Assembly (NCBI GenBank): GCA_028285545.1
Contig: JANQPA010000108.1
Span: 57,103 to 121,102, forward strand
Origin: Saprospiraceae bacterium
Lineage (GTDB): Bacteria; Bacteroidota; Bacteroidia; Chitinophagales; Saprospiraceae
DNA length: 64,000 nucleotides
Reading direction: 5' to 3'
The notes beneath the pieces are model-generated. The model was not told the DNA's origin and did not search any database. It saw only the letters and a list, made by a program, of their open reading frames with translations. Made by a program: the position numbers and the translations under genes. Shown in pieces: positions 26,356 to 35,223 of this stretch (position 1 is the stretch's first letter; each line of letters starts with the position of its first letter).

Positions 26356-27828
26356 ATGAACGACATAAAAACACTTGGAGAGCTTAAAAAAAGTGGCTAT
26401 CGTTCCAGATCCATGAAGGAAGAGTTACGTGAAAATCTGGTTAATAAACTACAATCTAAGGAAACCGTTTTTGAAGGAGTTATTGGATTTGACGATACTG
26501 TTTTACCTGATATTGAAAGAGCAATCCTTTCAAGACATAATATTTTACTTTTGGGATTGAGAGGCCAGGCCAAAACCAGAATTGCCAGGTTACTAGTTAA
26601 TCTAATGGATGAATACATGCCCATTGTAGCCGGTAGTGAATTAAATGATGATCCTTTTAACCCCATCTCAAGATTTGCTGTAGATTTAATTGCCGAAAAA
26701 GGAGATGATACTCCCATTGATTGGGTACATAGGAATGATCGTTATGTAGAAAAATTAGCCACTCCTGACGTAAGTGTGGCAGATCTTATTGGGGATGTCG
26801 ATCCTATCAAGGCTGCTACTCTAAAACTGCCATATTCTGATGAGCGAGTTATTCATTTTGGTTTGGTTCCCAGAGCTCATCGTGGAATTTTTGTAATTAA
26901 TGAATTGCCTGATTTGCAAGCTAGAATTCAGGTTTCTTTATTTAATATTCTCCAGGAAGGTGATATTCAGATCCGTGGCTTTAAGCTCCGCCTTCCTCTG
27001 GACATTCAATTTGTATTTACAGCAAACCCAGAAGATTATACCAACAGAGGTAGCATCATTACCCCACTTAAAGATAGAATTGAAAGTCAAATCCTTACTC
27101 ACTATCCAAAAACCATCGATATTGCCCGTCAAATTACTGAACAGGAAGCTGGTATTTCTGACGATCAACAAAAACGAGTGGAAGTTCCGGATCTGCTAAG
27201 CATTTTATTAGAGCAAATCTCCTTCGAAGCCAGAGAGAGCGAATATATTGATGAAAAGAGTGGAGTATCTGCCCGACTAAGTATTGCTGGCTTAGAAAAC
27301 CTGGTGAGTACTGCTGAGCGCAGAATGTTAATCAACAAAGAAAAAAAGACCATCGCTCGTATCATCGATTTTTGGGGCGTGGTACCTGCTATTACTGGGA
27401 AGGTGGAACTGGTATATGAAGGAGAGCAGGAAGGACCCTATAATGTGGCCATTGCTTTAATGAGTAAATCCATTAGAAACTTGTTCCTCGATCATTTTCC
27501 TAATCCAGATAAATTGAAAAGAGGACAGGAGCGAGATCCTTTTGGGACCATCAGGGCTTGGTTTTCGGGAGGCAATACTATTGACTTGCTAAATGATTCT
27601 AGCGACAAGGAGTTTAAGTCCGCGCTCGATAATGTGGCCGGCCTTAAAAAATTTGTTACCTCCGCATTGCCCGAATTAAAAGGTAATGAAGTGTACACCT
27701 ATATGGAATTGGTTCTTCATGGCCTGGCAGAATTTAATGTGATCAATAAAGACATTATGGAAGCGAGCTTTTCTTTCCGGGACCTATTGGCCAATATGTT
27801 AGATGACGATATTTTTGATGATGAATAA
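26356..27828 (+). CDS. MoxR/ChlI-like AAA+ ATPase
   Basis: 490 residues. P-loop LLLGLRGQAKTRIARLL (Walker A at 67-74, an RGQAKT variant), Walker B-like GIFVINELPDLQARIQVSLFNILQEGDIQIRG, sensor 1 VFTANPEDYTNRGSI, arginine-finger region LKDRIESQI. A long helical C-terminal region follows. This matches the 'magnesium chelatase/MoxR' group common in Bacteroidota; it is not a chlorophyll enzyme here. Relatives work as chaperone-type ATPases with a von Willebrand factor A partner, often encoded next door. No such partner is in this window. Confidence 0.85.
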   Translation: MNDIKTLGELKKSGYRSRSMKEELRENLVNKLQSKETVFEGVIGFDDTVLPDIERAILSRHNILLLGLRGQAKTRIARLLVNLMDEYMPIVAGSELNDDPFNPISRFAVDLIAEKGDDTPIDWVHRNDRYVEKLATPDVSVADLIGDVDPIKAATLKLPYSDERVIHFGLVPRAHRGIFVINELPDLQARIQVSLFNILQEGDIQIRGFKLRLPLDIQFVFTANPEDYTNRGSIITPLKDRIESQILTHYPKTIDIARQITEQEAGISDDQQKRVEVPDLLSILLEQISFEARESEYIDEKSGVSARLSIAGLENLVSTAERRMLINKEKKTIARIIDFWGVVPAITGKVELVYEGEQEGPYNVAIALMSKSIRNLFLDHFPNPDKLKRGQERDPFGTIRAWFSGGNTIDLLNDSSDKEFKSALDNVAGLKKFVTSALPELKGNEVYTYMELVLHGLAEFNVINKDIMEASFSFRDLLANMLDDDIFDDE

Positions 27829-27916
27829 AATGGAGGGTGCCCATAAGTTCCTGCCTTTAATGAGGCACCCGATAAATTTTTTTATATTTAGATCTTTAGG
27901 GCCTAAATATTTTTTT

Positions 27917-28531
27917 ATGCTATTGAAGATCTACCCGGACAATCCTGAAGGAAGAAAGATTAGACAAGTTATCCAGTCCCTGAATGAGGGAGGAATTATT
28001 ATTTATCCAACAGATACTGTTTATGGTATTGGTTGTGATATTTTTAATCAGAAAGCAGTAGAAAAAGTCTGCCGCATCCGAAACCTGAATCCTGCCAAAG
28101 CTATGCTTTCTTTTATTTGTAAGGATATCAGTCAAATTGCCGAATACTCTGCCCAAATTGATAATACTATTTTTCGATTGATGAAAAGGAACCTTCCTGG
28201 CCCCTTCACATTCGTTCTCAAATCAAATAACTCCGTTCCAAAACTACTCAAAAATAAAAAGCGTACCATCGGAGTAAGGGTGCCCAATCATAAAATACCT
28301 TTAATGATAGTTGAAGAATTGGGGAGGCCGCTACTTACAGCTTCGCTCAAATCCGATGATGAATTTCTTGAATATTTTACCGATCCCTTTGACATCTATG
28401 AGGATTATAAAAACCTGGTAGACATCGTAATCGACTCGGGGATTGGCGGTAACCAGCCTTCCACAGTAGTTAACTGCCTGGGCGTTTTGCCTGAGGTGAT
28501 TAGAGTAGGGGCAGGGGATTTGGAGTATTGA
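27917..28531 (+). CDS. L-threonylcarbamoyladenylate synthase (TsaC/Sua5/YrdC family)
   Basis: 204 residues from the ATG at 27917; an upstream in-frame ATG at 27803 would add 38 low-quality residues overlapping the end of the ATPase gene, so I prefer the internal start. Signatures: GGIIIYPTDTVYGIGCDIF, NPAKAMLSFICKDISQIAEYS, KRNLPGPFTFVLKS, KRTIGVRVPNH, RPLLTASLK and GGNQPSTVVNC. It makes threonylcarbamoyl-AMP from threonine, bicarbonate and ATP for the t6A37 modification of ANN-decoding tRNAs. Only the YrdC domain is present, without a Sua5 extension. Confidence 0.92.
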   Translation: MLLKIYPDNPEGRKIRQVIQSLNEGGIIIYPTDTVYGIGCDIFNQKAVEKVCRIRNLNPAKAMLSFICKDISQIAEYSAQIDNTIFRLMKRNLPGPFTFVLKSNNSVPKLLKNKKRTIGVRVPNHKIPLMIVEELGRPLLTASLKSDDEFLEYFTDPFDIYEDYKNLVDIVIDSGIGGNQPSTVVNCLGVLPEVIRVGAGDLEY

Positions 28532-28607
28532 GTACTGGGTAATGGGTATTGAGTATTTTGGAAAAACTTTTCTACCCATTACTCAATACCTACTACTCAC
28601 TACCCAA
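28532..28607. terminator. Word-array hairpin after the YrdC gene
   Basis: 'gtactgggtaatgggtattgagt' words at about 28531-28555 are followed by their inverted versions (tacccattactcaatacc, actactcactaccc) at 28571-28607, with TTTT-rich loop sequence. The two halves can pair imperfectly, so this is a likely terminator. The same vocabulary occurs at 8419-8452 and 39971-40044. Confidence 0.6.
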
Positions 28608-28721
28608 ATATGTTGGTATCTGACAAAGACCCTAATAACACTATTTCCCCAACCACTAATTATCGCTTCCTTCCTAAAAATCAATTACTTTGTGGCTTTT
28701 ACATAACCTTATGCTTGTTTT

Positions 28722-31046
28722 ATGCGATTGTGCCTTACACTGCTACTTGTCCTGGCCCCTTGTTTTGTGATTGGACAAACTACTCTGTTGCGAGGAAATA
28801 TATATGATGAAGAATCTGGGGAACCGATCCCTTTTTGTACCGTTCAAATAGAAGGGACAACCCTTGCTACCGACACCGATGTCGAGGGATTTTTTTCTCT
28901 ATCCAATATATCCGGTGGTAATTATTTCATTAAAGTAACATTTATCGGCTATGATACAGCAAGAGTAAGTGTAGATATAAAGGAGAATACCATTAATTAT
29001 CAGCGAATCTTCCTAAATCCTACAGTGATAACACTAAGAACAGTAAATATCTCTGGCATCAAAGAAAAAGCAGAGAATAGCACTCAGGTTTCAAGCGTGA
29101 CCTTAACACCTACCCAAATTACCGCTTTACCTTCAGTAGGAGGAGAATCTGACATTGCTCAATATCTTCCAGTGCTGCCTGGAGTAGTAAGTACAGGGGA
29201 GCAGGGAGGACAGCTTTATATTAGAGGAGGAAGTGCCATTCAAAATAAGATACTTCTTGATGGGATGACCTTGTATAACCCTTTTCATTCCATTGGGCTC
29301 TTTTCTGTTTTTGAAACGGAAGCATTACGAAGTGTGGATGTTTTTACCGGAGGATTTGGAGCACAGCATGGCGGCCGAATTTCTGCAATTGTAGACATAA
29401 AAACCCGAGAGGGGAATAAGAAAAAATGGAGTGGTATGGCTTCTGCCAGTCCTTTCCAGGCTAAAATGCTGGTGGAGGGTCCTTTAAAAACATTCTCCAA
29501 AGACCAGGGGAGCTTGTCTATTTTGTTAACAGGGAAATTAGGTTATCTCGATAAGACCTCAAAGTCACTGTATAGTTATGCAGTAGATACTTCCTTCTTT
29601 TCTTTTGTTGCCCAAGATACCAGCCTGGGTGGTTTGGAAGAAGATTTGGGCCTGCCCTATTCCTATGGAGATTTTTATGGTAAACTTTCCTTTGTTGGAA
29701 CAGCGGGTAGTAAATTTAATCTTTTTGGATTTTCATTTAGCGATCAGTTTGATGTATTGGGTTTAGCTAATCTGGAATGGCAAAATGGGGGAGGAGGTAT
29801 GAATTTTACCTTGATTCCTGGAAATTCAACTACAGTTATTAATGGAACCTTATCTTATACTGATTATGAAATAAATTTGAATGAAAGAGGGGGAGGACCG
29901 AGGAGTAGTGGCATTACAGCATATAATGCTTTGATGCGATTTACGAATTATGGTAAAAATAAACAATTGGATTATGGCTTTGAATTCAATGGTTTTAATA
30001 CCGATTTCAATTTTACTAATGCCACAGGCTCTTTTTTTGAACAAAGGGATTTTACAACAGAGATTAGTGCTTTTTTGGCATACAGTCAAAATTTGGATCG
30101 ATTAATTCTGGAGCCAGGAATACGACTACAATATTATGCCTCTCAGGCCACTGCTTCTATCGAACCCAGGCTGGCATTGAAGTATAAAATTTCAGAGGAC
30201 CTCCGATTTAAAATGGCAGGTGGAATTTATTCCCAAAACCTGATCAGCACCTTCAATGATCAGGATGTGGTCAACCTGTTTGTAGGTTTTTTATCAGGCC
30301 CGGAAGAGACCATTTTTAAGGCCGGAACCAGAACAGCTACAGATAATCGCCTGCAAAAAGCCTGGCACCTAATTGGTGGTTTTGAATATGATCTTTCAGA
30401 TGCTATCCAAATCAATGTAGAAGGATACTACAAAGATTTTACCCAATTGATTCAAATTAATAGAAATAAGCTGCAAGCCACTGATCCAGATTTTGTCACC
30501 GAAACTGGCGATGCATATGGACTAGATATTTCCTTGAATTATTCCTCTCCCAGTGGCCTGTATACCTATTTGGCTTATTCCCTGGCTTATGCCAATCGCT
30601 TTGATGGCGAGCAGGAGTATCCCCCCGTTTTTGACCGCCGGCATAACCTAAATTGGCTGGCAGGTTACACATTTGGTGCGGATCAGGAATGGGAGATTTC
30701 TGGTCGTTGGAATCTCGGTTCCGGCTTTCCTTTTACCCAAACCCAGGGTTTTTACCAGGATATAGATTTTTCTGACCTAGGTCAAACTGATGTGCTTACT
30801 GGGAATGGTAATCTGGAGGTTCTATTATCTCTTTTGAGAAATGGAGGACGCCTTCCTTATTTCCACCGCTTAGACATTTCCTTAAAAAGGCAGTTTTTCT
30901 TTTCCAGAGATAGTCGACTGGAAGTAACTGCCAGTGTCACTAATGCTTACAACCGAGCTAATGTTTTTTATGTGGATCGAGTCACCAACCAAAAGGTGGA
31001 GCAACTGCCTATATTGCCAAGTTTGAGAGCTGCTTTTTATTGGTAA
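28722..31046 (+). CDS. TonB-dependent outer-membrane receptor with carboxypeptidase-like N-terminal domain
   Basis: 774 residues. Signal peptide (MRLCLTLLLVLAPCFVIGQ), then a CarboxypepD_reg-like domain (about 22-105: LRGNIYDEESGEPIPFCTVQIEGTT), a plug domain (about 120-225: PGVVSTGEQGGQLYIRGGSAIQNKILLDGMTLYNPFH), and a ~22-strand barrel to the C-terminal Trp-ending strand (LPILPSLRAAFYW). It would import a TonB/ExbBD-energised ligand such as a siderophore, vitamin or peptide/glycan fragment. There is no SusD partner downstream, so it is not a classical polysaccharide-utilisation pair. Confidence 0.9.
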   Translation: MRLCLTLLLVLAPCFVIGQTTLLRGNIYDEESGEPIPFCTVQIEGTTLATDTDVEGFFSLSNISGGNYFIKVTFIGYDTARVSVDIKENTINYQRIFLNPTVITLRTVNISGIKEKAENSTQVSSVTLTPTQITALPSVGGESDIAQYLPVLPGVVSTGEQGGQLYIRGGSAIQNKILLDGMTLYNPFHSIGLFSVFETEALRSVDVFTGGFGAQHGGRISAIVDIKTREGNKKKWSGMASASPFQAKMLVEGPLKTFSKDQGSLSILLTGKLGYLDKTSKSLYSYAVDTSFFSFVAQDTSLGGLEEDLGLPYSYGDFYGKLSFVGTAGSKFNLFGFSFSDQFDVLGLANLEWQNGGGGMNFTLIPGNSTTVINGTLSYTDYEINLNERGGGPRSSGITAYNALMRFTNYGKNKQLDYGFEFNGFNTDFNFTNATGSFFEQRDFTTEISAFLAYSQNLDRLILEPGIRLQYYASQATASIEPRLALKYKISEDLRFKMAGGIYSQNLISTFNDQDVVNLFVGFLSGPEETIFKAGTRTATDNRLQKAWHLIGGFEYDLSDAIQINVEGYYKDFTQLIQINRNKLQATDPDFVTETGDAYGLDISLNYSSPSGLYTYLAYSLAYANRFDGEQEYPPVFDRRHNLNWLAGYTFGADQEWEISGRWNLGSGFPFTQTQGFYQDIDFSDLGQTDVLTGNGNLEVLLSLLRNGGRLPYFHRLDISLKRQFFFSRDSRLEVTASVTNAYNRANVFYVDRVTNQKVEQLPILPSLRAAFYW

Positions 31047-31329
31047 ACTATTAAACAATAGAAGAAACCTCTTTTATCTTTAAGAATAGAATTCTAGAAA
31101 ATATCAATCTAATCCAATGGAGATGAGAGATATTTAGAGACAAATTGATAACAAGTAGAGATACATTGTTTTCCTTTTGTAAATGATTCAAATATCATTA
31201 GATAGATATTTATGCTATGGTATTATTAGATCAATTGACAATTTGTTTCTATTTATTTCTAAATGCCTCTATCTATTTCTGCTTTTGAAAAAAAAAGAAA
31301 ATCGGGTTAGCACCTGTTTGTTCTGATGA

Positions 31330-31665
31330 TTACAGCCTGCTTACAATTCTTTTTAAACTTGCTTCTGATTCCTTATGGAACTTCAGCGCATTTTGAAAGA
31401 GTTTCTGAAGTATGGTTTTATTGCCTCCTTTTGACTGGCTTTCAATATTTACCAGTGCTGCTTTGAGGGAGGGAATACCCATATAATCAGCCTGGGGTTT
31501 CAAAGAATGGGCATTGATTCTTAACTGATCCCAATCTTCCTCCTGAAGATTTTTTTTCATTACCTGGAAGGTTTTAGGGGCAATACTTAGGTAAATATTT
31601 ATATACCGCTTCATCTTTTTCTTATCCCCTTTTGTAAATTGCTCTAAAAACGACAAATCAATCAT
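31330..31665 (-). CDS. Histidine phosphotransfer (Hpt) domain protein
   Basis: 111 residues forming one four-helix Hpt domain. The phospho-acceptor motif INAHSLKPQADYMG places the His at residue 53, with conserved downstream small residues and Gly. No other domain. It overlaps the stop of the upstream response regulator by one base (TAATG), so translation is coupled. Its expected role is to move phosphate between the receiver of the hybrid kinase at 32234-34924 and another receiver (the 128-residue regulator or the LytTR regulator). Confidence 0.88.
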   Translation of the reverse strand: MIDLSFLEQFTKGDKKKMKRYINIYLSIAPKTFQVMKKNLQEEDWDQLRINAHSLKPQADYMGIPSLKAALVNIESQSKGGNKTILQKLFQNALKFHKESEASLKRIVSRL

Positions 31666-32051
31666 TATGCATTTGCTTTTATTAGTTCATAAATTTCCTG
31701 GAAGGCATCTTGGCCTTTGATAACGTAGTGGATGGCTCCATACATGATGGTTTGTGCAGCCGTACCATAGCTCTTTTGACTAGAAAGCATAATGACTGGC
31801 AACCCTTTGTTTTTCTCCTTAATAGATTTTAAAATATCAATGCCGTTAGCAGCCTCTCTTTCTTTTGAATTAAGATAGTAATCCAGTACGACAACATCAG
31901 GTTTTTTATCCATCGATTGCAAACAGGCTTCCCCCGTAGGAAAAGAGCTTATGGAAAAGTTGCCATCTTTTTCCTGTAAGTAGTCACTCAACATTTCTGT
32001 CAATAATGGCTCATCGTCCACGATAAAAACTTCAGTAGGTGTATTTGACAT
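31665..32051 (-). CDS. Stand-alone response regulator receiver
   Basis: 128 residues, a single receiver domain: acidic pocket D12-D13, phospho-acceptor Asp57 (VVVLDYYLN), Ser96-region switch residue in PVIMLSSQKS, and Lys in HYVIKGQ near the end. No output domain, so it signals by protein interaction or serves as a phosphate sink in a relay. Co-transcribed and overlapping with the Hpt gene. A perfect TTATCTAGTGGT pair lies upstream (32120-32151). Confidence 0.9.
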   Translation of the reverse strand: MSNTPTEVFIVDDEPLLTEMLSDYLQEKDGNFSISSFPTGEACLQSMDKKPDVVVLDYYLNSKEREAANGIDILKSIKEKNKGLPVIMLSSQKSYGTAAQTIMYGAIHYVIKGQDAFQEIYELIKANA

Positions 32052-32119
32052 GGTTTGGAAATTTAAAATGAATATTTTCTGTGAAATTAGAGCTAACTAC
32101 CATGAAATTCAAGAAACAA

Positions 32120-32151
32120 TTATCTAGTGGTCTTTTGACTTATCTAGTGGT
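32120..32151. promoter_or_regulatory. Paired direct repeat TTATCTAGTGGT (20-bp period) upstream of RR-Hpt
   Basis: TTATCTAGTGGT is found at 32120-32131 and again, without mismatch, at 32140-32151. It is 69-100 bases upstream of the response-regulator start codon (32051, minus strand) and downstream of the hybrid-kinase stop codon. It is the same motif and the same 20-bp period as at 35137-35168, next to the LytTR gene; this strongly suggests a common binding site, most simply for that LytTR regulator. Confidence 0.7.
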
Positions 32152-32233
32152 TTAAGTGTCTTGATAGCCTGTTTAAAGATTACTAAGCCCGAAATGAAAT
32201 GAAGGGATTGGTAAGCTTTAATGGAGATCCAAC

Positions 32234-34924
32234 TTAAGACCTAACAAAAAAAGAACTATTCACCAGCAATTGATGGATTTTTTGCAATAACTCCTGCGTA
32301 TCAAAAGGCTTTCCGATAAAATCATCCATACCAGCCTCATAGCAACGCTCTACTTCTTCTTTCAAAACATTGGCGGTCATAGCAATAATCGGTATTTGGC
32401 ATTTTTCATTTTCTAATTTCCGTATGGCCTTTGTGGCCTCATATCCATTCATTACTGGCATCTGCACATCCATAAGTACCACATCATAAGTATTTGATTT
32501 CATCTTTTCCAGGGCAATGAGTCCGTTATCCGCAACCTCCACAAATGCTTCTTCAATAGCATCTTCTAATTCTTCCTGGGCTACAATGGCATTGAATTGG
32601 TTATCTTCTACTAAAAGCACCCTTAAGCCTTTGAGCACCTCAGAACCTATACTTGTATTACTAGCATCTTTAGTAGTCGATTCTAGACCAATTTCTTCCT
32701 TTTGTAGGACATAAGGGATGTCAAAATAAAACTGGCTGCCCCTTCCTTTTGTACTTTCCACCCAAATCTGGCCCTCCTGTAATTCCACTAGTTTTTTGGA
32801 AATGCTTAGACCCAAGCCTGTCCCTCCAAATTTTCTGCTGGTATCGGTATAAGCTTGCTCAAAAGAATCAAATATTTTTATTAGTCGATCTTCTCCAATA
32901 CCGACGCCGGTATCAGATACACAAAATTTAGCCATCATCTTGTTATCCGCCAATGTTTCGGTTTTCAATTGGATAGTCACCATGCCTTTTTCGGTGAATT
33001 TGATGGCATTGCCTACCAGGTTTAAAAGGATTTGATGTAATCGAGTAGGATCCCCAATAAACTGATTCGACTCTCCGTTATCGATATTGGTTTTTAGGAG
33101 TAAGCCTTTTTCCTCGGCTTTAAATTGCATGATGGTTTGGACATTTTCTATCACCTCTTTCATGGAAAAAGGAATTTCTTCCAGATCAATTTTTCCGGCT
33201 TCAATTTTTGATAGATCGAGGATGTCATTGATGATGACCAGCAAAGAATTGGAGGAATCCTTAATAGCATTCAGGTAGTTAAGCTGTTGTTTTTGTGGTT
33301 TGCGGCGCAGCAAGATGTCTGTCATGCCCTTAATGGCATTCATCGGAGTTCGTATTTCATGACTCATATTGGCCAAAAACTGATGTTTGGCTCGCTCAGA
33401 GGATTTAGCCTTTTCCTTTTCGGCTTCAATCAATTTATTCTTGGACTCCAATTCCTCTTTGGTCTTTTGTAGAAGGCGATATCTGAAATATAAACCTAAG
33501 GCAAAAAGAAGAGCGATTAAACCTAGGGCAAAAAGAATGTTTCGACTATTTTTTTGAGCACTTAATTCTTTTTGAAAAATGATTTCCCGAGCTAATTTTT
33601 GTTGTTCCAACTGAAGACTATCCGCCAGTCTCTTTTGTTGATACTGAAAATCTAGTTCTTGCCTGGTTACTTCTTGACTATTGAGGACAACAGTTATAGA
33701 ATCTCGGGTTTCAATGTATTTTTCATGATATTCTAAAGCAGCAGTAGGATTACCTAATACTTTATTGGCTTCATAAATAATTTGATAATTTTCTATGTTG
33801 GTAAATAAGTTTTCATCCGTTTTTTGAACCCCAAATTTGGCAATATCAATAGCCTTGTTATATTTTTTTAAGCCAAAATAGGCCTTAGCTAACTCCGTAT
33901 AATAGGCCCCCATTTCAGCATTAAGCTCTCCCCTGGCATTGTCATAAGCAGCTCTCATTGGCAGTAATTCAGCAAGTGCTTTTTCATAATACCCTTTGGC
34001 AATGTCAATGCTTGCTTTGATACGACGTGCCTTCCTTCGGCAGACCTCGCAATCGGGCTGATTATCCATGATTTGGAGGGCTGAATCTAGGTGAGAAATC
34101 GCATTATCAGTTTTTCCCTGGCTTTTATAAATTTGGGCTTGACTCATGTGACAAATCCCTTGCTGTCTTTTATCCTTTCTCCTTTTTGCAAAAATTAAAG
34201 ATTTAATACTATACTTTAAGGCCTCTTCAAAATTCCCAATCCTATAATGTATCGATGCCAAAAATCCTAATGCCTCAGCGTAATCAGGTTTATGAGTCAA
34301 ACCATTCTCTTCGGAAATAGCAATAACTCTTTGAGCAATATTCATCGCTTTTGGTAACTGGGATGTATTATAGTTGAAAAGGATCATTCCAATATAAAAT
34401 GGAATCTGATCATTCGGAATGCTATCTAAACTTAAGATCTCATTTAATTGACCCTGAAACTCATTGATATCCCTTTTCTGGTATTTGATCCCCTCTACCT
34501 GGCAAGTTCTTAATATGGTATACGCTGGGACGGCACTTCCATAGTCCTCCAATTCTATTGCTTTTTCAAAGGCCTCCTTTACTAAAGCACAACATTTTTC
34601 CTGCTCTCCTGTGAATAAAAAATAGGTGGCGCTTTCCAAAACCATAAAGCGGGGGAGGTATTTTTCGGGTCCATTTTCTTTCACCATTCCTACCGCATCA
34701 AAAATGTCGTAACTCCAACGAACCACTTCTGGGTTCTGGGCTTCATCTAAAAGCGGGTTGAATCTTTGATAAAAAGCCTCAATTCTTAACTCGTCACTAT
34801 TGGTGGTATCAGACCAAATAGCATACAAAGAATCAGCATAGGACTGCTGGCCCTGGGAAAAAAGGCCATTTAGGCAGCAGCCAAGCAGGAAAAATGTAAT
34901 TTGAAGTCTTCTTTTTCTCATCAT
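32234..34924 (-). CDS. TPR-containing hybrid sensor histidine kinase/response regulator
   Basis: 896 residues. Signal peptide (MMRKRRLQITFFLLGCCLNGLFSQG), TPR-type helical repeats in the periplasm (about 180-400: EALGFLASIHYRIGNFEEALKYSIKS, KAYFGLKKYNKAIDIAKFG), one membrane helix (about 460-482), coiled linker, HisKA with FLANMSHEIRTPMNAIKGM (His522), HATPase (LVGNAIKFTEKG; DTGVGIGEDRL; GGTGLGLSIS), and a C-terminal receiver with Asp819 (DVVLMDVQMPVMNGYEAT). The receiver needs an Hpt to pass phosphate on, and an Hpt gene is encoded just downstream. The transcript starts in the divergent region shared with the LytTR gene. Confidence 0.93.
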   Translation of the reverse strand: MMRKRRLQITFFLLGCCLNGLFSQGQQSYADSLYAIWSDTTNSDELRIEAFYQRFNPLLDEAQNPEVVRWSYDIFDAVGMVKENGPEKYLPRFMVLESATYFLFTGEQEKCCALVKEAFEKAIELEDYGSAVPAYTILRTCQVEGIKYQKRDINEFQGQLNEILSLDSIPNDQIPFYIGMILFNYNTSQLPKAMNIAQRVIAISEENGLTHKPDYAEALGFLASIHYRIGNFEEALKYSIKSLIFAKRRKDKRQQGICHMSQAQIYKSQGKTDNAISHLDSALQIMDNQPDCEVCRRKARRIKASIDIAKGYYEKALAELLPMRAAYDNARGELNAEMGAYYTELAKAYFGLKKYNKAIDIAKFGVQKTDENLFTNIENYQIIYEANKVLGNPTAALEYHEKYIETRDSITVVLNSQEVTRQELDFQYQQKRLADSLQLEQQKLAREIIFQKELSAQKNSRNILFALGLIALLFALGLYFRYRLLQKTKEELESKNKLIEAEKEKAKSSERAKHQFLANMSHEIRTPMNAIKGMTDILLRRKPQKQQLNYLNAIKDSSNSLLVIINDILDLSKIEAGKIDLEEIPFSMKEVIENVQTIMQFKAEEKGLLLKTNIDNGESNQFIGDPTRLHQILLNLVGNAIKFTEKGMVTIQLKTETLADNKMMAKFCVSDTGVGIGEDRLIKIFDSFEQAYTDTSRKFGGTGLGLSISKKLVELQEGQIWVESTKGRGSQFYFDIPYVLQKEEIGLESTTKDASNTSIGSEVLKGLRVLLVEDNQFNAIVAQEELEDAIEEAFVEVADNGLIALEKMKSNTYDVVLMDVQMPVMNGYEATKAIRKLENEKCQIPIIAMTANVLKEEVERCYEAGMDDFIGKPFDTQELLQKIHQLLVNSSFFVRS

Positions 34925-35223
34925 CTTTATTCAATTTCAATGGCAATTTCAATATCAATTTCAATTGGGGATTCTTGGGTTTAGTTGGAATTTTCGAGAG
35001 TATTCAAAAAAGTGTTTCTAAACATTTCTAATTAATTGATACTTAGTTTTGCTCTGAACGCTAAACACAAAACCCTGAACTGTCTCAATTTTTCTATACA
35101 AATTAATATCAAATTACCTTATACTATCTCTTATACTTATCAAGCGGTACTCTCAATTATCAATCGGTTGATACTTATCGGGAAATATTAGTTTCTTGTA
35201 ACCGATTAAATTATTCAGGAAAA
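34925..35223. promoter_or_regulatory. Divergent promoter region between hybrid kinase and LytTR regulator
   Basis: Contains four 'caatttcaat' words at about 34932-34968 close to the kinase start, and the paired TTATCAAKCGGT box at 35137-35168 (separate entry). An inverted AATCGGTT half-site lies at 35199-35206. It should drive both genes. Confidence 0.5.
35137..35168. promoter_or_regulatory. Paired direct repeat TTATCAAGCGGT / TTATCAATCGGT (20-bp period) at LytTR promoter
   Basis: TTATCAAGCGGT (35137-35148) and TTATCAATCGGT (35157-35168) differ at one position and are 20 bp apart. They match the perfect pair at 32120-32151 (TTATCTAGTGGT) at 9-10 of 12 positions. A related TTATCGGG follows at 35175. 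The site lies 56-87 bases upstream of the LytTR regulator start and in the divergent region shared with the hybrid kinase. It fits the paired direct-repeat mode of LytTR binding. Confidence 0.7.

Noticed and set aside
27803..27916. N-terminal extension of the YrdC-domain enzyme starting inside the ATPase gene.
   Set aside because: The extra 38 residues match no part of the family and overlap the end of the ATPase gene; the ATG at 27917 gives the normal length.
28722..31046. TonB-dependent receptor considered as part of a polysaccharide-utilisation locus controlled by the HTCS regulators.
   Set aside because: No SusD-like gene, no glycoside hydrolases or lyases adjacent, and the hybrid regulators are 9 kb away with their operator-like boxes next to surface-protein genes instead.
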